Source: Symsagittifera roscoffensis
Lineage: Eukaryota > Xenacoelomorpha > Acoela > Convolutidae
Assembly: GCF_963678635.1 (NCBI RefSeq)
Contig: NC_087069.1
Span: 50,602,938 to 50,666,937, forward strand
Length of the DNA: 64,000 bases
Reading direction: 5' to 3'
Below, in pieces: positions 29,190 to 44,100 of this stretch; position 1 is the first letter of the stretch; each line of letters starts with the position of its first letter. A model generated the notes under the pieces. That model was not told where the DNA came from. It did no database searches and saw only the letters and a program-made list of their open reading frames with translations. Made by a program: the position numbers and the translations under genes.

Positions 29190-32100
29190 GTGAGCCAAAA
29201 GGGCCGCAAAAACTTAAAATCCGTGTTAAAAACAACAATATACCAAAAACAAATTCTTTAGTACCTTGCTTTTTCGAATAACTTGCTTTTTCGAATTAAA
29301 TTGTTCGTTAGTATGATATGTCATACTCTACTCTATGTAATTTTGTTGTTAAAAAAATCTCTTTTTTTAGAATTACGACAAGCTAAGATAAGACAAGGTC
29401 TTCAAAGAGTTGTGGCTACCAAGGGAGCTTGGCTGATCACCGGAGGCACTAATGCCGGAATCATGAAGATATGCGGGGAAGCAGTGAGAGATCATAATCT
29501 GAGTAGCTTAGCAACCTCCGATAACAGGTGAAGACACATTTAAAGTCTCATTATAACAAAAAGATGAAAATTTTTTGAAAGTTTCCAGTTTTAAGTGTCG
29601 GTTGCATTTCAGAGATCAAAAAGTGGTGATTGGGATTGCTACATGGGGTACCATTCCGTCTCATGAAAAGTACCTGACACCACCTAGCACCCACACTGAG
29701 GCTGAAATCTTTGAGGCGCAATATCCAAAACCACAGAAGGTAGATATAATCCGCTTCATTCCAGCAAAATTTCTAGACCAGATAAGCATTTTAAATATGT
29801 CTACAATTAATGATTGGAGCTAAAACAAATCAGTTAACTCTGCATTATAATTGTGTTTACCGAAGGTAAAGATTAAATTGAGTTACCGTCATCCAATCGC
29901 TTAAAATATTTGAACGTTCCCACCAAACATTTCTGAGAGAATTGTAATGAATTCTGAGACCTTAATTAGAAACAGTTGCAAAAACTATTCCATCTTCGGC
30001 ATCGGCCGCTGCAGGATTTGATTTGACAAGTATTTTTGCAAAATATCATAGAACTAACTTTAAAATCTCCAGCAGAATGCCGCAGGAGGACTTAACCATT
30101 TGGAAATATTGTTGACTATAATCCACGAAAGATACTCGGAACAAAATCTTAATTTTTCAAAAGTTTGTGTCGAGCAGGGGTTATTTGATCTCTAAGTAAT
30201 TTCAATTTAAAAACCAAACTCCTTAATCTTGCCAAAAACAACGAATTCAAGCGAGAATTATTCACACTAAACTGCTGCTCTAAAAGCCAATGTTTTTTGT
30301 CTGATAACAGAGCTGGTTAAGAATTTTTTTGAGAAGGTGAGGGGGTAATTTTTCAGAAGTGATTTGAAATTTTAGCTAATTCTTTTTTAGATCGACCAAA
30401 TGGATTTTCTGAGCTCTCCCAAATCACAATAAACTGACTATTCTGGCCAAATTTTCCACGCGCAAGCAAATTTTTGAAAAAAAAAATCCCAAATGCGTTG
30501 CTGACTGATATACAGTTTTTCAACATCTTCTGAGTTTAGGTTCTTAGTTTCAAAATGATAAGTTTCTGAGGGAAAATACGTTTCTCCAAGTAACAAGTTT
30601 TTGGAATGTCTGAGCCCTATCTATCTTTTTAGGTTCCACAAATTAACTAATAGTAAAATTTCATCTTCAGTTATTGTGACCTGAAGCCAATTTCCTGAGC
30701 TTATTGCTATCAAGTAGAAAGCAAAATAGATTGAAATGATTTGTAAGCTAAAGCTTGCGTCTTCGAGTGCGCAGATAACGACCCTGAAGCCAACTGTAGA
30801 CATTTATGTTTAAAATTACCTCCTGTCGTTTTGCTAGTTTTTTTCTGAGCTATTTTTTGTCTGCTTGTCAGGTTATGGTATTTTGAAATTTCACAAATTG
30901 TAAAAATTAGTTTGTAATGTAAAAAAAAAATCTTTCGATCTTAGAAAAAGTTTACGATTTTATCAGTGGTTGTAGAATCTCTGCTAGCCATATTCAAAAA
31001 ATGTTCTTTTTTCTAACGCCAATTTAACCAAGACCTCTTTGACATTTGGTTTTTGAATAATGAATACAAAAAAAGCCAGAAAAAGGTAGCGCGTAAATGA
31101 AACAGTCACTGGTTGACAAAAAACGCTGAGCACAAATTTCCATACTATGGAAAACACGCTTATCGTACGATTCCATTCATTTCCATAGAAAAAAATTGTA
31201 TGAAAATTACATGATAACCTTTTTTTCCATAGAATGGAACTGTATGATAGCCATTTTTTCCAGTAAATGGAATTATATGATAGGTGTTTTTCCCTTAATC
31301 CAAAAATTTGTTTTTTTGCTTTAATTTTATTTTCTGAAACATTTTGTCTTCTGTTTGTAACCTAACCTTAGTGACAAAGGTCTCGGTTACTCAAAGCACC
31401 AAAGGTTGGGCGGTTTTGCTTTCACAATGCATAGAAATCGACCTGAATTGTCTTCGAGCTGTCTTTCACAAGTGATATAACAAAATTAACAAACTTTTAA
31501 ATTTTGGCAAAAGTTTTCAATAATGATTATTTCAAATTTTTGAATTGTCAAATCATCAGACCTTGATCAGGGCATACAAAAACACGCTATACAAAAAAAT
31601 AGGAATGTTCAGCGTTTTTTTAAAAAATAGTTTTAGTGAAAAGAAAAAAAAACGAAATTATTGCACCCAGGATTAGGTTATGCACACAAAAAATTAAATT
31701 TTGCCCGCAATTTTTTTATCAAAAAATTTTATCAAAAAATGATCATCATACCATTTTCATAGAATGGAAATCGTATGATAAACATTTTTTGTCAGGAAAA
31801 ATGAAAAAACAAATGTGCCAACTTGATCTAACTTAATCAAAAAACAAATCAAGCTCATTTAAAATTACAAAAAGAATTTTTTTGGAGGTTTTCCTGAAAA
31901 AAAATCAAAGAAAAAAACGCTTATCATACATTTTTCATAAGAGGAAATCCTATGATAAACATTTTTTTCATAGAAACCATGATTGAAATTGTATGATAAA
32001 CATTTTTTTTGTATGGAATTGTATGATAAGCATTTTTTTCTGTGGAGGTCAACCCGGGCAATTACTATAGCTTTTCAGTGGCAAGAATCTCACAGGTAAA

Positions 32101-35100
32101 CTGCCCTTAATTTTGCGCTTGGTAATTTGCTGTTCTACTTTCATAAATAATTATATCAAAAAGTTGTAACTTTTTTTTCGACGGCGAAAAAGCTTCTTTT
32201 TTGAGAGTTTGAATGTTTGTGAATCGCGGCCTGTTTTTTTGACAAATTTAAAATTATCTTAGTAACTACAGCAAAAAATAACAGTTCTGACATCACACAA
32301 AATTTAATTACTGAATTCTGTTCCTTTTATGCCTTAAGACAATGCGTGAACTAGGTTAAGACAGAACAATCAAAGATTGCTTGGAAATATCTCTTTTTTT
32401 TCCAAAATTTGTTTGTTTGTGCGTAGAAATGTTTTTGCGAAAAAAATTTTTCTCTCTTATTTTTGGATTTTTTGAAAACAAAACCGCTAGTCACACAATT
32501 TTTAAAGTATGAAATTCTACGACTAGCATTTTAACGACTTATTGATTTTTTGTCTCAAAAACTAATTTTAATACTATTACATTTGGTGTATCAGCTTCGA
32601 AAATCCTCAGTTTCCGGTTTTAAGCTTTTCGTTTTTGTAAACAAAAAGATGTTTTTTTTTGAAAAAAAAAATTTTGTTGTTCAAAAGTTTTGTATGACTA
32701 CCGTTTTTCCTTGGCTCCATTTGTGAAATTGTATGACTAGCATATTTCCTTGTGTTTCCCGAGATTTTTAATGGTATACAAACCAGCTTAAGTTTTAAAA
32801 TTCTACCAGTAAAAAATTTTCAGTTGTTGTATAACAAGTTACGTTACAACAATCATGTTAAGGTTATGAAAGTCTTGACAAGTTTCATTCATAGCGCATT
32901 TCCGGTTAGCTTCTACTTGAGCTGTTTTCTGCGCTCTAAATTTATTCATAAAAAGTATACTTCAGGAGGTGGGACTTGACCCCAATCACACTCACTTCAT
33001 TCTGGTAGACGATGGAGGCCATGAATATGGAAAAGAGCAGGAGCTAAGAGGCTTATTTGAGAAGAAAGTATGCTCCAATGGAGTAGAAACGCAGAATCCA
33101 CTTGAACAAGAAAAAAGAGGTTCATTTCCAACTTGATTTTTTTTTGCGTTGTCAATCAATCAATCAATCAACATAATACTGAAGTTACTGTAAGAATTAA
33201 AATATTAATTATTACAATTTCAGGAGCGCAAAAAAAGAGATTTTCTTAGATCAATAACGGGAGAACATTTTTTACGCAGACAGATATAAAAAAATATGAC
33301 CATTTCTGATCAATCAATTTGTCCTTCTAATTCTCTGATTATTGCTATAATAAAGATGAAAATGATTTTTTGCAGATGAGGCAACGAAGGTTCCTATTGT
33401 ATGTGTAATGGTCGAAGGAGGGCTCGGAACCATCGACACAGTCTGGAATGCGCTGAAAAACAACACGCCTTGCGTCGTGATCAAAGGAACCGGAAGATGT
33501 GCTGATTTGCTGGCTTTTGCGATTGAAACGAAAGATAAAATCAAGAATGAGCAGGAACTTAGAAAAACTTTGAAAGAAAAAGCCAAAACTATTTTGAAAA
33601 TGCAGGCTTCAGACAAGAAAACTGTGAAAAAAATTGTCGATGGCCTGATCAGTTGTTTGGAAATGAAAGAAAAAATCCGAGTGTTTGAGTTTGACGAAGA
33701 AGATGGCGAATCTCCTGGTATGTTTTTTTTTCAGTTGTATTGATGTGATTTTGATGTGATCAACAAAATCGAGAAGGGATTTAGATTGAAGTTAGTTTAA
33801 ATTGCACCATGTTCAGAAAAACATACTTCTTTTGTTGTTTTTGTTTTCATTATTTTCGAAAATAAATTTTTGCTCATGACGGCGTTTGAAAACTAATTCT
33901 AATGTTATGCTAACAAATGTTTTAAAGAAAATGAAATACAAAAGCGCAAAAGATCTAGCAAATATACAAACTAACACATAAAACGGTTAAATGTGTTTGT
34001 TGTTTAAAAGCTAACATTGAAAATATAGAATAGGAACTGCTCGTATCAGAGCAGAGACCTGAATGATCCGACTCTTCTTTTTTTATGATAAAAAGTCTGG
34101 TTAAAAATTAAACGAGTTAGAGATTTTTTTGATGAGTTTGGTTTTTTCCACTTTATTTAATTTTTTTTCCAAAACTGCTATGTAAAATGCAAAAGGCTAT
34201 AATCTGCGCCTGATAGTGTTAAAATAAAGAGCTGCAAGTGTGCCTCAGTTCAAAGTGCAACAAATTTATGGTGTGTAAAATAGACGTGTAAAATAGTGTA
34301 AGTGGTTAAGTCTCCGTCTCTCAGTCAAAAAATCGGATGCTCTAGGCCCACCATGATTTCTGCTCGTTGCGTGAAGTTGAAGCAACACTACTCAGCTCAG
34401 AAAAAGGAACAAAGAAAAATTGCACGTAATTTTTAAGCAATAATACAACCGCGGTTCGCCGTAATGAGCTGTACAGCTCGTATGTTGGTCCTTTCCCTCG
34501 TGGATAAAGAGTCTTATAGAAATGTTGTGCTTCAAATGCCTCCAATTGCCCAAATTCACAAATATTTAACTCCCATATCTTCACACAAAGCTTCATGGTT
34601 AAAAAACAAACGGTTTGTAAAAAGACACTGGGTCCATGGAAAATCAAGTTTTCTGATCAAATCCTTTAATAAGTCCTCATTTTTTTGTTTTTTAGAAATT
34701 TGCATGTGGTTTAATTGTTTTTGTTTGTGCAAAATTGAGTCCTAATAGTGATTAAATAGGCCCGGAAACTGAAATAACAGAGCTTGAAAATATTTTGAAG
34801 CTCTGCATATAAAGTCTTTTTTGACACTTTTTGCCTATTGAACATGCGATGAGAGGAGTTTTTCATTTTTTTTGTTGAAAACCAGTGAGTAACAAGTAAT
34901 ATTTCTTTTTTTTAAATTTTAGGTGACCTAGACAAAGCTGTTCTTCAAACACTTCTCGAAATGGGAGGGCTGGATGATGGGAAGGCTGGATCCAAGCAGC
35001 TTTATTTCTCTCTCCTTTGGAACCGACACGATATGGCAGCGGATATTATGACGAAAAACAACGTGGGAAATGAAGATATTGAAAAGTTTTTAACCATAGC

Positions 35101-38100
35101 TTTAATCGAGAACAAACAAGAGTTTGTCAAAATGTTCACCGAAATTACAGATTTGCGAGATTTCTTGACCAAAAAAAAACTTGAAGAGCTATACAGTGAC
35201 ACTCTGAAAACTCAAAAGGAAAACTCCATCGAAAAGTTCCTTCAGAAGTTTTTGAAACCAAAAGAAGGAGGAAAAATTGGATCGGAAAGTCTCACAAAAA
35301 AGTTTTCCGACATTTTCAATATCTATTACAATCCAGTGCACTTCGATGACTCAAAAAACGTTCAAGCAACCGAAAAAAGTCCAGAAAAAAGTTCAGCAAT
35401 CAAAAAAAGTCCAATTGGCCTTGCAGAGAAAGTCACAGAATGCGCAGAGCCAGCAAAAAGAGACTCTCAATTTTTCCTGCGCCCGGAAAGAGAATTGTTC
35501 GTTTACTCACTTCTGTTTGTTCGACCTGAAGCGAGCGAATACTTCTGGGAAGACATGACATGCAAAACTTCTGCAGCAATTTTTGCAGTTCTTATTTCTA
35601 AGACAATTTTGAAATCTCGGGAAATTCGAGACGACTCAAACTTGCAAAGTCGAGTAGTAAAATTGCTTGAAAATTACAAATTCAAAGCTACAGGAATTTT
35701 AAATATTTGTTATGGTGAAAGCGCTGAACTGAGCCAACAAATATTACAGCTCAAGCATCAGCCGTGGGGCTCTAAATCTTGCCTCGAACTAGCAACTCAA
35801 GCTGATTACAAGGATTTCATTGCGCAGAGCAGTTGTCAGACTTTAATTCAAGAGGTGTGGCTGGGAAAGTTAAGAGATCGCAATTCTTTGTGGAAAATTA
35901 TAGGAGCGTCTCTAGTTCCATTTTTTGTCCCTTTTCTGAGCTTCAAAGGAACTGTCCCTGATGAAGCAGAAAAAAAACAAGTCGCAAATCAAGAGGAAAA
36001 AAGCTTTTCCCTTGCCAAAAAACTTAAATTCTTCTACACTGCGCCTGTGATAACTTTCACTCTGAACGTCATCGCAACACTGCTGTTTTTGATATTGTTC
36101 AGCATCGTCACCTTAGAAGGTAATCATTATCATTTTTTTATTGTCCTAAATTTCTTTGAATTGTTTGGCTTGTTACAACCGACTGAATTTTTTATCATAG
36201 GATTGAAGATCTTCACTCAATCAAGTTAACATGTCTCTTAATAAGACAAAGCAAGTTTCAAATTGTGATAAGGTGTTTTTTCAATGACTTTTTAATTGTT
36301 ACGTTTTCTTGAAACAAGCTGTTCTCAATTGTTATTTTTCGAGAAATCAATTTGAGCATCTAGTAGGAAAAAAAATTTTAACAGAACAATTGACATCAAA
36401 TAAGTTTTTGTACTGCTAGCGTCTTTTCTTTTTTCCTTCTGAGACATAACTATTTACTTAAATTGAAACAACTATTGTAAATCTACACAAGGTAATTGCA
36501 AAGTGTTTTAAACAAGGTCTCAAGCACAGCCCCCGTGTAGAAGAATACGTGGTTATGTTCTGGATGCTGACATTAGCTCTCGAGGAAATCCGACAATTCA
36601 TTATCATATCAGAAAACTCTACCAAAAGGCGACTGGCTGTCTTCTTTGAGAACAGGCAAGTCCCTTTGCAAGAGAATTTAACAAAAAAAAACAAATATTC
36701 ACTTGCCAAAGTTCCAGCTTTCTAGTAAATATAGTAAATTTTTCAATTAATTTTTGATAAGATATAAGTAATAGTTCAGATATATTTAGTCATTCAGTGA
36801 AAGTAAAAAGTCAAAAAAGATGAGCTCTTTCATTGTTGATCAGGTAGGATGCTAAAAAGCAACAATTTGAAACAAGACTGCTTGTATTAGAAGCTGCAGT
36901 TATGTTTCTTTTCCCGACTACTATTCATTATAAAAAAAAATTTTGTTAAAAATTGATAAAAAATTATAAAAAATTTTGATTTTTCTTCTTCAATTTCTTT
37001 TTATTTTATGCACTTCTCTCACGTCTTTGTAGTGCCAGATGAAAAATTTCGAGTCTGGTTACGCTCTTAAAACACAAATTGATTGTGTCAATTCACTTCG
37101 GAGCGTATTGATTATCTCAGTTTATTTAGTTTTCTGCTGACATTTCAATAAAATCAAAAGTATCGCGCGGTAAATTTTATAAATTTCCTGAAATGGCAAC
37201 TTTCAAACCCTATAACATTTAAAAAGAAAAGCCAAATTGCATATCATCGAAATAAAGTATTGCTGAAGTTTGTCAAAAAACGGCAACTTCTTTTCAGTTT
37301 TTTTTTGTGTCTTTCTTCATAAAATTGATTTGCAACTGTTGCAAGTCGGCAGAGAGTAAAAACTGAGTGATTTTAGAAACACATATCAATGGACTTCAAT
37401 TCGATAACATATCTACTTTTTTAATTATAGATGGAATGCTGTCGATATTCTGGCACTGATTTTGTTTGCTTCCGGATTGGTCATGCGCGCTAACAATAGA
37501 TGGGGTAAGAAATTGTCAGCTCAAAAATGACACAGACATTTGACATTATTCCATTGTTAAGCCGAAGATTATTTGAAATTGTAAGTTTATGATAAAAATT
37601 CCATAAGAACATTTTTAAAAATCTTCAATTCTAATTTAAAAAATCCAACCAGAAAACTTAAAGATTGAGGCAAGTATTTCTACTTTACTAGTTTACCGTC
37701 TTTAGATCTGCTCAATGTTGCGCATGGGTTCTATGTGGTGACTCTGATTCTCTACTTCATTCGCTTCACCAGTGTTTTTTCAATGAACATCTATTTAGGG
37801 CCCAAAATAGTAATGATTTCTAAAATGCTTAATGACGTGGGCCTCTTCTTCTGCATTGCACTCGGTAAGAACTGATTTTTTAACAAAAATTTTAAAAGTT
37901 CTAGTATTTTCAACTAAAAATTAAGATTTTTGAACAATTTTTGATTAGAACAATTTATAGTTTTTTAGTTACTTTACCAGGCCATTGGAATTGAAACCCT
38001 AAAAAACTTTTCTCATGATTTTAATTTTAGATGCTAAATATGAATCGTATTTTTTTGATATCAAAATGAAATATCTAACTGATTCATTATTACAGTGTAC

Positions 38101-41100
38101 CTTGTTGCGTATGGAATAGCAGTGCAATCAATAATTTACCCTGGTGTTACACAGCCAACTTTCAGTATTCCTTGGGGTGTCTTTTTCCGATCCTTCTTCG
38201 AGATGTTAGGAGATCCGAACTTTGAAGAAATAGGCGCTTCACACATCGAGAACTGCACTAAAGGTAAGATATTTATACAATGGCTTGAATAACAAAATCT
38301 ATAACTCAAAAAAAATCATATAAAAAATAAACAGCCTGTATATATTTTTTAGAAATTTGCAACCAGAAAAAGGGTCCTTCCAATTTATCAAAATCGATTC
38401 ATGAAATTTTTTTTTTCAGGTTCGGAAGCCCCATGGCCCTTTGAAGACTGTCCCAATGAAAAAAACACTGTCTTGGCTGTAGTGTTCAAAGCACTTTTCA
38501 TGTTGTTCACCAATGTTCTTCTTCTCAATCTACTAATTGCAATTTTCAACAACAGATATGACGATGTAAACAAAGAGAGTAATGTTTATTGGAAATTTCA
38601 GGTGTTTTTAGTTACGAACGAACTTTACAATCGGTAAGTTTTCTTTTTTGTCTGTATAAAACATTTTCGGCGGCGAAAAGTGATTTTCTAATATAATGGA
38701 GAGTAGATTTTTACAATCTTGTCGAAACTGATAAAAACATGATAAACAGTCTATACTGATTTGTTTTTCACTTTTGTAAAAGAATTTGTTTTCGGAGAAA
38801 GTTTTTCTCTTTTAGGTGAATGAATATAGAACATTTACAACAAAATAAATCATCCTATCACCTTCTCGTGAAAAACAAATAAACTGATAAATGAAACAAT
38901 TGATTTTTTCAGCCCATGGCTTCCACCGCCGTTTATAATTCTCAGCCATATACGTACGCTAATATTGAGCGTGAAAAACGGAAAACCGAACCATGTCGAG
39001 ACTCATCATTGAATCTCCGAAAGAAAAAGATTTAGAGAAACTGGAAAAGTGGGAGGATATAAGGTAAAGATTTACAGCTATTCTATAAGCTAATGCAAAA
39101 GCACCAAGTCAACAGACGAAGCTTCGGATCTTTGAATGAGCGATTAATCAGTTTTGTTCCTTGCTTCTTGACATTTTTTGTAGGTGTAATTTCAACGCTC
39201 AGAAACTTGAGACACAAAAACCAAGGGAAAAATTTGATAGCTTTTTTTTTAGACAGCGTCAAAATTAGGTTTTTCTGAAAACTTCGCCGCTAAAATTTTT
39301 GCGTGTAAAATAAGTAATTGAGATGCTGCAGTCCATTTTTGAGAGGCTGCAGTTTGTAGAGCTAACACAAATTGTATCTTAACGAAATTATTGGTTACAT
39401 TGCGCAAATTCACGTTATTTACAATATTCACGTTAATTTTTCGCTTAAAACCTTTTCAAACCTGACTTAATTTCAGAGCAAAAGAGTTTGCCTCTTTAAC
39501 AGAGACACAACTGCAAGCAAACATCGAGGAAAGAGTGAAAAAAACAGAAAGCAGATCTCTAGTTATTGACAAAACCATGAAAACGATGAAAGGTTTGCTT
39601 TTTAATTCAATTGTTCTCAAGTTAAGATCAATATATGCATGTCTTTAGACATTTTCTTTGATATTTCTGAATCTTTTTAAATCTATGACATTTGTAAATT
39701 TTATGAACAAGCTATGAGCCTAAAATAACTTCAAATTTTTTTTTTAAATTGAATTTTTTTGCCTTCATTTTCTAGAAGGAAAACATAATAATTTAAGATT
39801 ATCCGTTTTTGCTATCCATAGTTTTTGCAACACTGTCATCTTAAAGTAGTTTTTAATCCAACTATGGATCATAGATATGAATTACAATTATGATCCATCG
39901 TTGAATTTTTTTACAAAACTTAACCATAGCTCTATAGCCAATTTAAAGTATCAATCATAAACGTAAAACCTGTAAAATTTTACCAACGGTGGAGTTACTA
40001 ATATGCAAGAAACAATCAATAACCCATAAATCAACGACTGAAAATCAAAATAGGCCGAAATTGGCTTCACTAAAAAACACATTTTTTTCAGCCAAGTTTT
40101 AAAACCCACAATACTTTCAAATGAAAAGATTTCTTTTGGCCATAAAATCTTAAATTCAAACAATTAGATTTTAATTTCAAGCAAGACTGATAGTATATCA
40201 GGACAAAACCGTGAATGTTCCATCTGTCCCTTAATTCATATCGAATCGTTTTTGGGAAAAATATTGAAAACCTGTTAATTTTCGACAAAATCAAAGTGTA
40301 TATTTTTGAGTCGTACAAAATTAATACGATCAATTAGCTAGCTTCAGTTCAATTAGGAACTCTTTTGTTGTTCGGGATCATTCGCCACACATAAGTAATT
40401 CGCGTTAACGCTCTCAGCAGAATGAATAAATTCTTCAAAGCTCGAAAAGCTAGTTTGGTTAAGTTATAAAAAGCAGTCATTATGTTTATTCGATTTTTTA
40501 ACTTGAGAAAAACTATTAATTGCACCTGGTGTGATTTAAAAAGCTCTGATTGATCTACAAATTTTTACATAAAAAGCTCTGATTGATCTCCCAATTTTTC
40601 GTTGATATGTTCTAGTCTTAACCACATCCGCGTTTTGTCCTAAATAATTGTTTACAAACGATTTTTGTTTTTTTTTTGTCAAAAATCTAATCGATTAAGA
40701 GTCACTGAACTTCTTCAAAACACCAATATAAGTCTTCGTGATTAATTATTCATTTATTACAGGAGAAAATTTTACAAGTTTTTACTTTTTACAGATGAAA
40801 TTTCGAACCCGCATTCAAGTTTTGGCGTAAATAATCTATTTTAACCGATTATTATGATGATTTTTTGACAATTATAATCGATTATAATTACCAAAATTGG
40901 GTCTTTAAAGGGATTTATAATTGATTATAATCGTGGTATTTTCCAAGAGATTATAAGTTCTTATAATCGATTATAATTGATTATAATTGATTATAGTTCT
41001 TACTAAAAACCCTTAAAGTCAATTATAATCGATTTTAATTACCAAAATTAGGTCTTCAATGGATTTATATTTGACTATAATCGTGATATTTTCCAAGAGA

Positions 41101-44100
41101 TTATAATCTCCTATAACCGATTATAATTGATTATAATTGAATATAGTTCCAACTAAAAACCCGTAAAATCAATTATAATCGATTATAGATGATTATTATC
41201 TCTTATTTTGCCGAAATTTTCCTATATTTGAATTATATCTAATGGGTTATTATTTTCGTGTCCATAAGAAAATCTCTAAAAGAGAGATCTCATGAACACT
41301 TTGGTTCATCTGAACTCAAAGTTTTACCACGAAACAAAAGTTTCATAGAGATCTTTTCATATGAGTGGAAAGGTTCTCGCGGTAGATGAAAAAGAAATTT
41401 TACGAATCAATCATGAAACTAAATCAATTTCCTGATGTTTTGGTGTTTAAAAAAAGCTTAAAATATGCATCACAAAACAACTCTAATGAGGAAGAAATGA
41501 AAAAAAAACTTATAAGTTTGAATTAATTTGAAAACTTTAAAAATATTTTTCTCATTTTTCATATTAACCAACGTCCACAAAAATCATAAAATATAAGCAA
41601 TTTAAATGCAACTTCGAAGACAAAAATGGACAAACAAAAGGGATTATAATCAGTTATAATCGATTATAATGGATTTTGTGCAAAACTAATGAAATAGAAA
41701 TTTGAATCAAAATAATGGATTATAATCAATTATAATGGATTATAATTGTATCGAAAAATGAAGAATAAATAATCGATTATAGTGGATTATAATTAATTAT
41801 AATTTGATTTTAAAAAGAGATATTATAATCGATTATTAATTGATTAAAATCGAATGTTTCTCAATTTAAGTAAGTCTGGTACTAAAATCGAAATATAACC
41901 GACTATTAACGCTTGAAATTTGGGTGCGGGTACATATTAATTTACTTAAGAATACACAAAACCGTTTCTAAATACCAACACGGAAGTTGTGCAAAAAAAC
42001 AAGAGCGACATCTAGTTTCGAATGTTGATTTTAGCTTTTAGGTTCCCCAATTGAGTCAAAACTTCACCTTGAGATCGAGTTTTCCTAACAAAAATTAGTT
42101 TTATTTTAAGTTCGTCTTGATATTTGACAAGAATTGTGGCCAAATTTTTTTTCGATTTTCCTAATGAAAGTAGCGAAATAATAGTGCTCGAGTGGGTTTT
42201 TTTTCAGTAGACAAATTTCGACTCATTAACTAGTAATTTTGACTGAAAAATTTGGTATCATTCAAAACTTATAGTTGTCTTGAGCTAAATTTTGAAAAGG
42301 TTGCTTACCTGTGATCATTTTTTTGGAAAGTTATGGGGGTTGAGCGATTGCCATTTTGGCCAATTAGGGACAAAAAACGCGTGATATATTTCGCGCCATT
42401 AACGCGTAAGCGGAGATATAATCAGCCTTATAAATTGTTCCAAATTGGTTAAATCAAGGTTTTATTCCATAATTGAGTTGTTACTAGGAGCGATTTTTAT
42501 CACTTTGATTTTTATATGGCGTGTGGGGGATGAATCTCAGAAAAAATCTCAAATTAACGAAAAAGTTTTCATTTTTTATTACACTTAATTTTTCATGTTA
42601 TTACTGCTCCAGGACCTAAAAAGGCAGTCGGAACATTCTGAGCCAAGTCCCCTGATAAAAGCAGTCGTGTATTTTTCGAAATTCAAAGGTTGAATTGAAA
42701 TCATTGAGTGTTTTGTAATTGTCTGTTGGCTACGCAGTCAATTTTCGATAATTATTAGGCTTAAAACCGATTAGGAGATTTTGTTAAAGCTTAAAATATC
42801 TTTAGATGGAGTCTAAAATTTATGTTAAAACTGATATCTTATCATGTCAGTTTTCGGTTAATCTGAACTTAACACTATCTCAAAAACTAACTTTCATAGA
42901 GATTCCTCTCCTGCAGCAGTAGAAAAGATAACGCCATTAAAAAGTTTTTCAAAGGTGCTTAAATTCTGAGGGCATAAAACGTTTAAAAATCAAATAGAAA
43001 CGAATCAAAAACTATATTTCTTTTCAAAACCATACATGAGCCCACATCTTTTAGCAGCATATATGAAATCTTTTTTAATTGTATTTCGTCATAGAAAAAG
43101 CAATAGGCACATTCAATAATGAATGTAATAAGAACATGATTGAAGAAATGTTTGAAGATGGCTCACTGGCTCTAGGATGTAAAAATAACCGCTTTTTGAC
43201 GCTTCAAGCTGGTTACAGGGCCTTTTGGAGGTACAGTAATCATTACAATAATAGTTAAAAAAACAATACAATATTTTATGCTAAGCGACTCTCTCATTTT
43301 GAAAACAAAAGTAAATAAATATAAATGTGAACTAAGGCATGTGAACTCATAGTTTTAGAGTTGAGCTAAGGAAACCATTGCTGTCCTTTTTGCACTTAAT
43401 TGATTAAAATTATTTTGTTATGTTTGCGTTTCACTTAGTCCCATATGCAAGTCTTGATGACTTGAACCTTCTGCATGAAAAGTTTTCTCGTGATTCAAGT
43501 AAAAACAGGAAGACCGAAAATCTTTGAACTTTGTCTCAAAAAGCAAAGAGTATAAACACGATGATGTTTCGGTTCGAAAAGTGATACCTTTCAAACCATC
43601 AAAATATTTTTTTTTGTTTCAATGAACAGTAGATCCTTGACGAGCTAAAAATTTTATGAAAAACAAATACAGTTTTTTCAGTTTTTTTTTCTAATGAACA
43701 TCGTCAGGTTATGACCAGCCTGGCAATTGCTTCTCTTTAAAAATTGACTTTTGGCTGATTTTGTTTTCGATCCTTCGTTCCCAAGTTTTTTCGCTCATTC
43801 GGTCTTTCGCGCATGAGATAAGCCCCCGAGTTAGCGTGTCAATCCAGAGCTCTGATTTTCGGCACTCTTCCAAAGATAATTAGTGGTAATTCCAAGGCTT
43901 ATCGCTGTTTAGAAGTTGATAAAACAACGAAGTAATTTTCAATAATTTAGGTCTGTATGGATTTTTTAAATTTGATTTTTGCGGTTTGATTTATGATTTT
44001 AGGGAAAATTCAGTTTATTTTTTTGAATGAAGTAAACTACATTACTGATAAGAAAAAGTGATAAAGACACTAAAAATAACGTGAATGACTTCTAGCTTTC

